Shown: piece by piece, positions 1 through 7,785 of the stretch
Position numbering within the stretch: the stretch's first letter is position 1
Layout: the number at the start of each line of letters is the position of its first letter
Assembly (NCBI GenBank): GCA_937951995.1
Contig: CALGAG010000130.1
Location: forward strand, 1-17,306
Length of the DNA: 17,306 bases
DNA from: an uncultured Bacillota bacterium
GTDB taxonomy: Bacteria; Bacillota; Clostridia; Tissierellales; Tissierellaceae
Reading direction: 5' to 3'
The notes under the pieces: model-generated
The model's database searches: none
Seen by the model: only the letters and a program-made list of their open reading frames with translations
Told to the model about the DNA's origin: nothing
Program-made: the position numbers and the translations under genes

Positions 1-444
1 AGCATAGGATCTGATTTGCAGGCATCCATAATGGCTACCTTGATAGTCAAGGAGTTGGGTGTAGGCAAGATAGTGGCTAAGGCTCAATCTGAGCTACATG
101 GAAAGGTTCTTAAGAAGATTGGTGCGGACAAGGTTATATTCCCTGAAAGAGATATGGGGATTAGGGTGGCTCATAATCTGGCATCTAATAGCATAGTCGA
201 CTACATTGAGCTTTCACCTGACTACAGTATTATGGAGATTGAGGCCGTTTCAAAATGGTACGACAAGACTCTCGAGGAGCTTAGACTACGCAATAAGTAT
301 CATGTCACAGTGATGGCCATCAAAAGAGGAGAGGATGTAAGTGTCTCTCCAGGACCAACATATAAGATCCATAGAGGCGATATTCTTGTTGCGTTGGGGT
401 CTACTGATGCGATAAATGATATTGCTGAGAAAGCAGGTGAGTAA
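1..444 (+). CDS. Trk/Ktr potassium uptake regulatory subunit (KtrA/TrkA), C-terminal part
   Basis: The reading frame is open from base 1, so the 5' end lies outside the window; 147 residues are visible. Proteins of this family sit on the cytoplasmic face of a TrkH/KtrB potassium channel and gate it in response to nucleotides. The visible part begins in the second half of the Rossmann-like RCK_N domain: IGSDLQASIMATLIVKELG, then the KIVAKAQSELHGKVLKKIGAD stretch and the hallmark PERDMG. After about residue 68 comes the TrkA_C (RCK_C) domain, with ELSPDYSIMEIEA and a final RGDILVALGSTDAI motif. This resembles single-RCK KtrA proteins more than the double-length E. coli TrkA, but the missing N-terminus prevents certainty. 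The stop codon is one base upstream of the next gene's ATG, so the two are probably cotranscribed. Family assignment is firm; the exact ktrA/trkA name is inferred. Confidence 0.9.
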   Translation, partial: SIGSDLQASIMATLIVKELGVGKIVAKAQSELHGKVLKKIGADKVIFPERDMGIRVAHNLASNSIVDYIELSPDYSIMEIEAVSKWYDKTLEELRLRNKYHVTVMAIKRGEDVSVSPGPTYKIHRGDILVALGSTDAINDIAEKAGE

Positions 445-445
445 T

Positions 446-1234
446 ATGCTGGAGGTAACTTCTCCCAAGAATCCCTTAATAAAGGAGGTCAGGTCCCTCG
501 ACAGAAGGAAATATCGGTGGGGGCTTAAAAAATTCCTTGTTGAGGGAGTAAAAATGGTGGATGAAGCCCTTGGTAATAAGGACCAGGCCATAAAAATACT
601 TTTTACGGATTCTCTAACCAGTACAGAGCAAGGGAAAAACCTCTTTAACAAGCTGGCTGCAATGGATAATTCAGTCTATTTGCAGGAAGAACTATTTAGG
701 AGTATTTCAAACATGGAGAATTCACAAGGGGTATTGGCAACCGTTGGCTTCACGCCAAAGGGTATTGAGCATATACCTGATGAGGGGATATTATTATACC
801 TTGATGGCCTTCAGGATCCAGGTAATCTTGGAACAATAATCAGGTCTGCAGATGCATTTGGAATAAGTGGATTAGTCCTTGGAGATAATTGTGTCGACCC
901 TTACAACCCAAAGGTTGTAAGGGCAACAATGGGATCGATATTCAGGGTCCCCCTATATTTTCAAAATAACAATGAAGACTTTCTTTTAAATCTATCTGCA
1001 GGCAGGAGAATTCTTGCTACTTCTCTTGAAGATGCAAGTCCCTTAAGTGACATAATCTTCAGTAACAGGGATGTTATTGTTATTGGCAATGAAGGGCACG
1101 GAGTCTCACCTGATATCTTAAAGCTGTCTGACATTAGGATTGTTATACCAATGGTGGGGAATGCAGAATCACTAAATGCAGGGGTTGCAGCATCCATAAT
1201 AATGTATGAGACCAGTCGGAAACTTATTAAATAG
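446..1234 (+). CDS. TrmH/SpoU-family RNA 2'-O-methyltransferase (YsgA-like)
   Basis: A 262-residue SPOUT-class enzyme predicted to transfer a methyl group from S-adenosylmethionine to a ribose 2'-OH of rRNA or tRNA in the cytoplasm. The ATG at 446 is preferred over the upstream in-frame start at 416, because AGGTGAG at 434-440 is a well-placed ribosome binding site and the protein then begins MLEVTSPKNPLIKEV, a typical SpoU substrate-binding N-terminus. The three family motifs are present: motif 1 LQDPGNLGTIIRSADAFG (residues 122-139, with Asn127 and Arg133), motif 2 IGNEGHGVS (Asn215, Glu216) and motif 3 IPMVGNAESLNAGVAASI (Glu241, Ser242, Asn244), which form the knotted cofactor pocket. In Bacillus subtilis the homologue ysgA also lies just upstream of pheS, which supports orthology. 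The exact target nucleotide cannot be read from the sequence. Confidence 0.93.
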   Translation: MLEVTSPKNPLIKEVRSLDRRKYRWGLKKFLVEGVKMVDEALGNKDQAIKILFTDSLTSTEQGKNLFNKLAAMDNSVYLQEELFRSISNMENSQGVLATVGFTPKGIEHIPDEGILLYLDGLQDPGNLGTIIRSADAFGISGLVLGDNCVDPYNPKVVRATMGSIFRVPLYFQNNNEDFLLNLSAGRRILATSLEDASPLSDIIFSNRDVIVIGNEGHGVSPDILKLSDIRIVIPMVGNAESLNAGVAASIIMYETSRKLIK

Positions 1235-1235
1235 G

Positions 1236-1264
1236 TTGAGTTTTCGACATTGTGGTGCTATAAT
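1236..1264 (+). promoter_or_regulatory. Sigma-A promoter of pheST, extended -10
   Basis: The -35 box is TTGAGT (1236-1241), followed by a spacer of exactly 17 bases and a perfect TATAAT (1259-1264). A TG at 1256-1257 makes it an extended -10 (TGCTATAAT). Transcription should start near 1271, leaving a leader of only about 45 bases before the pheS ATG. It begins just after the methyltransferase stop codon, so pheST has its own promoter and may also receive read-through. The consensus match is seen directly; activity is inferred. Confidence 0.85.
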
Positions 1265-1315
1265 TTAGTAAATAATCTGAAATTTCATTATAAATTAATT
1301 TGAAAGGAGCCTATT

Positions 1316-2338
1316 ATGAAGGAGAGATTGGAAGCCTTGAGGGATGCTGCCTTCAAGGAGATACAGGACAATATAGATTTAAACGAGCTGGAGGAGCTTC
1401 GTGTTAAGTTTCTTGGCAAGAAGGGTGAAATAACCAAGATTCTAAGAGACATGGGCAAGCTTTCAGCTGAGATGAGACCAGTTGTCGGGCAAATGGCTAA
1501 CGAGGTGAGAGCTGATCTTGAGAATAAAATCAGTGAAACAAAGGAGATACTTAAGACAAAAGCCAAGGAACAGAGAGTTGCTTCCGAGACAATAGATATA
1601 ACAGTAAACACCAATCAGATAAAGAGAGGTCACAGACACCCCTTGATACAAACTGCAGAGGAACTGGAGGATTTGTTTATATCAATGGGATTCTCGGTAG
1701 TGACAGGGCCAGAAATTGAAACAGTGGAAAATAACTTCGATGCCTTGAACTCCCCTGACAACCATCCATCAAGAGACCTTTCAGATACATTTTATATAAA
1801 TGAGGATATGCTTTTAAGAACCCACACATCTCCTGTACAAATAAGATCCATGAAGAAGTATGGGGCTCCATTGAGGATTGTATCCGCAGGTAGGACCTTC
1901 CGCTATGACGATGTGGATGACACTCATTCACCAATGTTCCATCAGCTTGAGGGCTTGGTTGTTGATGAAAACATATCCATGGCCAACCTGATTCACACAT
2001 TGGACATATTCATCAAGGAGCTTTTTGGAGAGGACATGAAGACCAGGTACCGCCCACACCATTTTCCTTTTACAGAGCCCAGTGCAGAGGTTGATGTAAC
2101 CTGCATAGAATGTAGAGGGGAAGGTTGTCCTGCATGTAATTTCACTGGATGGAGCATGGAGCTTTTAGGTTGCGGAATGGTACATCCCCAGGTGCTTGAG
2201 AATTGTGGAATAGATTCTGAGAAATACACTGGATTTGCTTTTGGAATGGGAATAGACCGAATAGCAATGGTGAAATACGGAATAAAGGATATTAGACTCT
2301 TATTTGAAAACGACAATAGATTTCTTAAACAATTCTAG
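1316..2338 (+). CDS. pheS: Phenylalanyl-tRNA synthetase alpha subunit
   Basis: This 340-residue protein is the catalytic subunit of the alpha2beta2 synthetase that charges tRNA-Phe in the cytoplasm. AAGGAG (1304-1309) sits six bases before the ATG. Residues 1-90 are the charged N-terminal coiled coil that reaches the tRNA. The rest is the class II catalytic core, with motif 2 around Phe195-Arg196 (FRYDDVDDTHSPMFHQ) and motif 3 at residues 308-315 (GMGIDR, Arg315). A cysteine cluster, C263-x2-C266-x4-C271-x2-C274, precedes the GWSMELLGCGMVHP stretch, as in many Firmicute PheS proteins. The usual C-terminal LLFENDNRFLKQF is intact. Length is normal for the family. It is followed 14 bases later by pheT in one operon. 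Confidence 0.98.
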   Translation: MKERLEALRDAAFKEIQDNIDLNELEELRVKFLGKKGEITKILRDMGKLSAEMRPVVGQMANEVRADLENKISETKEILKTKAKEQRVASETIDITVNTNQIKRGHRHPLIQTAEELEDLFISMGFSVVTGPEIETVENNFDALNSPDNHPSRDLSDTFYINEDMLLRTHTSPVQIRSMKKYGAPLRIVSAGRTFRYDDVDDTHSPMFHQLEGLVVDENISMANLIHTLDIFIKELFGEDMKTRYRPHHFPFTEPSAEVDVTCIECRGEGCPACNFTGWSMELLGCGMVHPQVLENCGIDSEKYTGFAFGMGIDRIAMVKYGIKDIRLLFENDNRFLKQF

Positions 2339-2352
2339 GGGGTATTGAAAGG

Positions 2353-4746
2353 ATGTTATTACCAGTTAATTGGCTAAAAAACTATGTTGATCTGAGCATA
2401 TCTTCAAAGGAGATAGCTGATGGTCTGACTTATTCAGGATCACACGTTGAATCCATAACAAGCATGAACAAGGGAATTGAAAATGTTGTGGTTGCAAAAC
2501 TTGAAAGCATAGAGACACATCCAAATGCTGATAAGCTTTTGGTATGCAAGGCAAGCACAGGACCTAATACGTACACAGTAGTAACTGGAGCAAAGAACCT
2601 GAAGTCTGGTGATTACGTGCCATTGGCCTTGCCAGGTGCAAAGCTGCCAGGTGGGATTGAAATAGGTATCACTGATTTTAGGGGAGTGGAATCACAAGGG
2701 ATGCTTTGCTCATTAAAGGAGCTTGGATATGCTGATAATGTCATACCCAAGGAAATGAGGGACGGAATATTCGTCTTTGATAAGGACTATGAATTAGGAC
2801 AAGATGTAGTAAACCTTATGCAGTTGGACGATGATATAATTGAGTTCGAAATAACTCCAAACAGGCCTGACTGCCTCAGCATTTATGGAATGGCAAGAGA
2901 AGCATCTGCGACCTTTAATGGGGAACTGCAGGAGCCTGAGATAGAGATTGAGAATGAAGTTGATGATATTCATGAATACACAAATGGAATAGAGGTCAAG
3001 ACAGAAGCCTGTAGAAGATACTATTCTAGGGTCATAAAGGATGTTGTAATTAAGCCATCACCATTATGGATGCAAACAACCCTAATGAATGCAGGTGTTA
3101 GACCTGTAAACAACATGGTTGACATTACCAACTACGTAATGCTTGAGCTGGGTGAACCCCTTCATGCCTTTGACCTTGATATGCTTGGTGGAAGGAAAAT
3201 AATTGTAAGACAAGCAGAAGCTGGAGAAAAATTGACAACCTTAGATGATGTCGAAAGAATTCTGGACCAGAACGACGTTGTAATTGCCGATGAGAACACT
3301 GCAATTGGCTTGGCAGGAATCATGGGTGGACTTGACAGTGAAATAACAAAGGAAACCAAGACTGTTCTACTGGAAGGCGCCAACTTCAGTCCAAGACATG
3401 TTCGTCTTACATCCAAGAAATTGGCCTTAAGATCTGAAGCATCCACACGATTTGAAAAGGGAATTGACCCTAATCTTTGTAGCCAGGCCGTCGAAAGAGT
3501 ATGCGAACTTGTTGAAAAAACAGGCGCTGGAAAGGTTGTAAAGGGTGTAATAGATGTTGATCAGACTAGTGGAAACCCTCATTCCATATTAATGAGACCG
3601 GAACGTGCAAGGATGCTTTTAGGAGTGGAGATACCAGACGAGGATCTAATAGACTATCTGGAAAGGTTGAGATTCAAGACAACTGTCAAGGAGGGTAACA
3701 TAATTGCAGAGGTACCATCCTATAGAGATGATGTAAAGGTTGAGGCTGACCTGATAGAGGAAGCTGGAAGGCTGTACGGGTTCCACAACATAGAGAGCAA
3801 ACCGCTTAAAGGAGGCTTGACCAGAGGGGAGAAGCCCTATAACAAGCAAATTGAAGCAAGGGTTAAATCAGTTCTTCAGGGAATTGGCTATAATGAGGTT
3901 ATGACCTATTCATTTATCAGTCCAAAAGCATACGACAAGCTTAATCTACCTGAGGATGCACCTGAAAGAAACTATATCAGATTGATGAATCCACTTGGAG
4001 AAGATTACAGTACAATGCGCACCACATTGATGTCCAACATGATGGATCTACTGGGAAGAAACGAAAACAAAGGAATTGAGGAAGTCTTTGCCTATGAAAT
4101 CGGATACACCTTTATCCCCAAGTCTTTGCCAGTGGTAGACCTTCCTGAGGAAAAGCAGGTCCTGTCCATTGGTTTCTATGGAGACAAGGATTTTTATTAC
4201 ATGAAGGAGACACTTGAAATGGTCTTTAGTCGACTGGGAATCAAAAATCTAGACTATAGACGTTTGACAGACAATTATTCATTCCATCCTGGGAGAGCTG
4301 CAAGAGTATATTCAGGAGATGATGAACTTGGTGTATTTGGAGAGGTCCATCCAGATGTTGCGGGTAACTATGAGCTGAAGAACAGACCATATGTTGCAAC
4401 CATAAACTTTGACAAGGTGGTAGAGCTGACAGATTTGGACATTAAATACAAGCCATTGCCTAAGTATCCATCAATGACAAGGGATATTGCTGTTGTAGTT
4501 GATGAGGATATAATGGTTGGAGAACTTGAAGAAGTGATCATTCACCATGGCAAAGACCTTGTTGAATCCATCGATCTTTTCGATATATACAGAGGCAATC
4601 AGGTTGAGAAGAACAAGAAGAGTGTTGCGTTCTCAATAGTATACAGATCATACGAGGGAACTCTTACTGATTCTGTAGTAAATAAAATTCAGACCAGCAT
4701 AATTGAAGACCTTGAAAATAAATTTGATGCAAAGCTTAGGAGCTAG
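2353..4746 (+). CDS. pheT: Phenylalanyl-tRNA synthetase beta subunit
   Basis: The 797-residue beta subunit pairs with PheS; it binds tRNA-Phe and hydrolyses mischarged Tyr-tRNA-Phe. The domain order is the standard bacterial one. An EMAP/OB-type tRNA-binding domain comes first (about residues 40-150, with SIETHPNADKLLVCKA). The B3/B4 editing domain follows (about 210-385, with the PVNNMVDITNYVMLELGEPLHAFD stretch), then B5 (from HSILMRPERARMLL), the catalytic-like core (GVFGEVHPDVA) and a C-terminal FDX-ACB domain (about 704-797, KYPSMTRDIAVVV). The start ATG has AGGGGG (2337-2342) ten bases upstream, overlapping the pheS stop, and AAAGG immediately before it, so the ribosome site is slightly unusual and suggests coupling to pheS. 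Full length with no visible defect. Confidence 0.98.
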   Translation: MLLPVNWLKNYVDLSISSKEIADGLTYSGSHVESITSMNKGIENVVVAKLESIETHPNADKLLVCKASTGPNTYTVVTGAKNLKSGDYVPLALPGAKLPGGIEIGITDFRGVESQGMLCSLKELGYADNVIPKEMRDGIFVFDKDYELGQDVVNLMQLDDDIIEFEITPNRPDCLSIYGMAREASATFNGELQEPEIEIENEVDDIHEYTNGIEVKTEACRRYYSRVIKDVVIKPSPLWMQTTLMNAGVRPVNNMVDITNYVMLELGEPLHAFDLDMLGGRKIIVRQAEAGEKLTTLDDVERILDQNDVVIADENTAIGLAGIMGGLDSEITKETKTVLLEGANFSPRHVRLTSKKLALRSEASTRFEKGIDPNLCSQAVERVCELVEKTGAGKVVKGVIDVDQTSGNPHSILMRPERARMLLGVEIPDEDLIDYLERLRFKTTVKEGNIIAEVPSYRDDVKVEADLIEEAGRLYGFHNIESKPLKGGLTRGEKPYNKQIEARVKSVLQGIGYNEVMTYSFISPKAYDKLNLPEDAPERNYIRLMNPLGEDYSTMRTTLMSNMMDLLGRNENKGIEEVFAYEIGYTFIPKSLPVVDLPEEKQVLSIGFYGDKDFYYMKETLEMVFSRLGIKNLDYRRLTDNYSFHPGRAARVYSGDDELGVFGEVHPDVAGNYELKNRPYVATINFDKVVELTDLDIKYKPLPKYPSMTRDIAVVVDEDIMVGELEEVIIHHGKDLVESIDLFDIYRGNQVEKNKKSVAFSIVYRSYEGTLTDSVVNKIQTSIIEDLENKFDAKLRS

Positions 4747-4765
4747 GGGAGGGTTTCCTCCCCTA
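4744..4765 (+). terminator. GC-rich hairpin at the end of pheT
   Basis: A perfect 9-bp stem (TAGGGGAGG / CCTCCCCTA) with a four-base GTTT loop starts on the pheT stop codon itself. No T-run follows (the next bases are TCATTAAGCG), so it is not a classical intrinsic terminator. It may attenuate read-through into zapA or protect the pheST message 3' end. The structure is seen directly; the role is inferred. Confidence 0.4.
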
Positions 4766-4809
4766 TCATTAAGCGTGTGAAGATACCGGACTGTTTAAGG
4801 AGGATGGTT

Positions 4810-5352
4810 ATGACGGATAAAAAAAAGATTAACGTGTTAATTGATGGTCGTAACTTTACAGTAGTAGGTGCCGAGGATGAAAGGTATGTTAGAGAATTGG
4901 CGGCTTTTGTGGATAGTGGCATCAAAAAGATGTCCAACAAGAACGAAAGACTTAGTCCAACAATGGCCGCAACCCTTACTGCATTCAATATTGCGGATGA
5001 GCTTTTCAAGCTCCAGGATGAGCATAAGGAATTAAAGAAAAGGTCGAAGGAACCCTTGGAGAAATATGATTCCCTTAAAAAGGAAGTCCAGGATGCTAAT
5101 GCAAAGATAAGGGAAATGGAGACCAAAAGCCTTGAATATCAGGATGAGGTTATAAAGACCAAATTGTCCAAGGAAGAGCTGTTTGGTGAAATAAACAATC
5201 TCAAAGAGAATGTAAAAAGTAAAGACGAAGAAATAAGTAAGTGCCACCTCCATCTTAAGGAGTATAAAGATAAGCACTTTAAGACACAAATGGAAATTGT
5301 GGAACTAAAGAAGCAACTTAAGGAGACACTTGAGCTTCTTGATGAGAACTGA
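4810..5352 (+). CDS. zapA: Cell-division protein ZapA with long coiled-coil extension
   Basis: The 180-residue product begins with a ZapA domain (residues 6-70: KINVLIDGRNFTVVG, then RYVRELAAFVDSGIKKM and MAATLTAFNIADELFKL). ZapA proteins bundle FtsZ protofilaments and stabilise the division ring on the inner face of the cell membrane. From about residue 70 to the end the sequence is a highly charged Lys/Glu-rich heptad pattern, a long predicted coiled coil; many ZapA proteins stop near 85-110 residues. The ATG at 4810 is chosen because AAGGAGG (4797-4803) lies six bases upstream; the in-frame starts at 4777 and 4804 lie upstream of or abut that site. The position downstream of pheT matches the Firmicute pheST-zapA-mutS2 neighbourhood. 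Domain call is confident; function of the tail is unknown. Confidence 0.85.
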   Translation: MTDKKKINVLIDGRNFTVVGAEDERYVRELAAFVDSGIKKMSNKNERLSPTMAATLTAFNIADELFKLQDEHKELKKRSKEPLEKYDSLKKEVQDANAKIREMETKSLEYQDEVIKTKLSKEELFGEINNLKENVKSKDEEISKCHLHLKEYKDKHFKTQMEIVELKKQLKETLELLDEN

Positions 5353-5367
5353 TCAGGAGGAGAATTT

Positions 5368-7773
5368 TTGAATAAAAACTTGGAATTATTAGCCCCCGTA
5401 GGGAGCACAGAAGCCCTCCAAGCCGCAGTGATGAACGGAGCAGATGCTGTGTACCTTGGAGGAAAGTTGTTTAACGCGCGGCATTATGCCTCCAATTTTG
5501 ATTATGAGCAATTAATGGAGGCTGTTTCTTATGCCCATTTAAGAAATGTTTCAGTTTTTGTAACTGTAAACATACTGTTGGATGATGAGGAAATTTCTGA
5601 AGCAATTGACTATGTGAAGTATTTATATGAAATAGGCGTTGATGGAATTATTGTACAGGATATTGGATTTGCTTCACTTGTTGGAAGGATTTTTCCAGAG
5701 CTTCAGATTCATGCAAGCACCCAGATGACTATCAATAATCTGGAGGGTGCAAAGCATTTAGAGAATCTAGGCTTCAAACGTGCGGTTCTAGCCAGAGAGG
5801 TAGCCTTGGAAGAAATCGAAAGGATATCCAAGAATTCGGATATTGAACTAGAGGTATTCATCCATGGGGCCTTGTGCTTTTCATATTCGGGACAATGCCT
5901 GATGAGCAGCCTTATTGGAGGGAGAAGTGGCAATAGGGGAACATGTGCACAGCCATGTAGAATGGAGTACAGCATAGTAGACAAAAACGGAAATTTGACC
6001 GGGAACTTGGATAAGGGTTATTATCTGAGCACCCGTGATCTGAATACCCTTGACCAAATTCAAGAACTGATAGGGGTTGGTGTGAAGTCCTTTAAAATCG
6101 AAGGTAGGATGAAAAGGCCAGAGTACGTGGCAACAGTAGTTGGCGCCTACAGGAAAGCCATAGATCATGGAAGCTCATCACTTACCCAAAAGGATAAGAC
6201 AGATGTCCAGCAGATGTTCAACAGAGAGTTCACAAAGGGCATGACCTTTGGTGATTTTGGAAGGGATTTTGTTTCAGTTGATAGGCCAGACAACAGGGGT
6301 AGAATTGTTGGAAAGGTTATTTCATCTAAGAAGAACAGCATTCAGATTCAATTGTTTGAGGATATTGACCTTGGAGATGGACTGGAGTGGGATACTTATG
6401 GCAAGGATAGGTCTGGAACCAAAGCTCAAGTACTTGGAAAGCAGGGAGAGAAAATATGGCTGGAAAGAATCAAGGAACCTGCCCCTGAAGGCTCTCTCAT
6501 AAGAAAGACTTCAAGCTCTCAGCTTCTTCTGCAGGCTCAGAAATCCTATGAGCATAAGGACAAGGAGTTTCCAGTGGACATGAAATTAAGCTTACGCATT
6601 GGAGAAGTACCAGAGCTTTCAGTAAGCTACAATAATAGCCTTGTTAGGGTCACAGGAGAAAACAAGGTTGAGAGTGCCTTAAAGGCACCAATCTCCAGGG
6701 AACGGATACATGAACAACTTTCAAAGCTTGGAGATACTGTCTTTTCATTGGGAAGTATCCACATGGAATTGGATGAGAATGCTTTCATAACTGTTAAGGA
6801 CATAAATAAACTAAGAAGAAAAGCTGTTGAAGAGCTTGGTGGAAAAGTTATTTCTAGCTTTAAAAGAAGCTTGGATTCAAGCTACAAGAATTTAAAGGCA
6901 AATGAACTAACTATCACTAGACGCAACAAGGAAAAAGCCAGACTTAACGTAAGGGTCAGCAGTCAGAGGCAATTGGATCAGCTGAATCTGGATAAGTTGG
7001 ATAGAGTTTATATTGGCTTTGATGAGCAGCTTAAAGAGAATATTGTCAGGCTTAAAAAAAGAGGCTTGGAGGTTTATTATTGGACTGACAAGATACTTTA
7101 TGAAAAGGACCTGGAAAACCTTCAGCTTACAGTTGAAGATAATATTGATCAGCTGGATGGAGTTTCCACATCCAATCTGGGGACACTACAGTTTATAAGG
7201 GATAGATTTAACACGAATATCCATGGGGACATTGGCCTAAACAGCTTTAACTCTCATTCCATAGATTATTTTAGAGCTAATGGAGTAAATGGTATAACCT
7301 TGTCACCTGAGCTTAATCTTGGACAGATCAGAAGAATAGCCGAAAAAACAGGCGGGGAACTTGAAGCGATAGTCTATGGTTACTTGCCATCCATGATCAC
7401 AAGGAACTGTCCAATGGCATATATAAAAGGTTGCAAGGATGATAAAGCCTGTAGAACCTGTCAATATGCGGATGGATTTATGCTAAAGGATAGGATGGGC
7501 AAGAATTTCATGATGAAGAGAGGAGAAGGATTTACAACCATATATAACTCTGTTCCGCTAATGGTTCTAGATAGACTTGAAGAGGTCCAGAAGTCAGGTG
7601 TAACATCCTTCAGACTTGATTTTACAATTGAGGACAATATAACTGAAATTCAAGAAAAATACTATGATTATTTGAACCGAACAATCGATAAAAATGAAGC
7701 TGTCAGCTTTATGAATGAATACAAATCCAATACTGAGGTAACAAACGGACACTTTTACAGAGGTGTCGTTTAG
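5368..7773 (+). CDS. U32-family 'peptidase', RlhA-like with DUF3656 region; probable RNA hydroxylation enzyme
   Basis: An 801-residue member of the U32 family. The start is TTG at 5368, seven bases after AGGAGG (5355-5360). The N-terminal half is a TIM-barrel-like U32 domain: ELLAPVGSTEALQAAVMNGADAVY, HASTQMTINNLEGAK, then the U32 signature EVFIHGALCFSYSGQCLMSS with Cys170 and Cys177, and GTCAQPCR with Cys193 and Cys197, followed by SFKIEGRMKRPEYVA. Such cysteines hold an iron-sulfur cluster in characterised U32 proteins. A long central region corresponds to the DUF3656 (collagenase-like) segment, and a second cysteine group lies near the end (C681, C689, C695, C698). Although annotated as peptidases, RlhA hydroxylates 23S rRNA and TrhP hydroxylates tRNA, both using prephenate-derived chemistry. 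Architecture and length resemble RlhA most, so RNA hydroxylation is the likeliest role, but the substrate is inferred. Neighbours zapA and mutS2 are closely spaced. Confidence 0.87.
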   Translation: MNKNLELLAPVGSTEALQAAVMNGADAVYLGGKLFNARHYASNFDYEQLMEAVSYAHLRNVSVFVTVNILLDDEEISEAIDYVKYLYEIGVDGIIVQDIGFASLVGRIFPELQIHASTQMTINNLEGAKHLENLGFKRAVLAREVALEEIERISKNSDIELEVFIHGALCFSYSGQCLMSSLIGGRSGNRGTCAQPCRMEYSIVDKNGNLTGNLDKGYYLSTRDLNTLDQIQELIGVGVKSFKIEGRMKRPEYVATVVGAYRKAIDHGSSSLTQKDKTDVQQMFNREFTKGMTFGDFGRDFVSVDRPDNRGRIVGKVISSKKNSIQIQLFEDIDLGDGLEWDTYGKDRSGTKAQVLGKQGEKIWLERIKEPAPEGSLIRKTSSSQLLLQAQKSYEHKDKEFPVDMKLSLRIGEVPELSVSYNNSLVRVTGENKVESALKAPISRERIHEQLSKLGDTVFSLGSIHMELDENAFITVKDINKLRRKAVEELGGKVISSFKRSLDSSYKNLKANELTITRRNKEKARLNVRVSSQRQLDQLNLDKLDRVYIGFDEQLKENIVRLKKRGLEVYYWTDKILYEKDLENLQLTVEDNIDQLDGVSTSNLGTLQFIRDRFNTNIHGDIGLNSFNSHSIDYFRANGVNGITLSPELNLGQIRRIAEKTGGELEAIVYGYLPSMITRNCPMAYIKGCKDDKACRTCQYADGFMLKDRMGKNFMMKRGEGFTTIYNSVPLMVLDRLEEVQKSGVTSFRLDFTIEDNITEIQEKYYDYLNRTIDKNEAVSFMNEYKSNTEVTNGHFYRGVV

Positions 7774-7785
7774 CGGGGTGATTTT

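Noticed and set aside
416..445. Upstream in-frame start extending the SpoU methyltransferase by 10 residues
   Set aside because: It would overlap the preceding gene, and the ATG at 446 has a clear ribosome site and a family-typical N-terminus.
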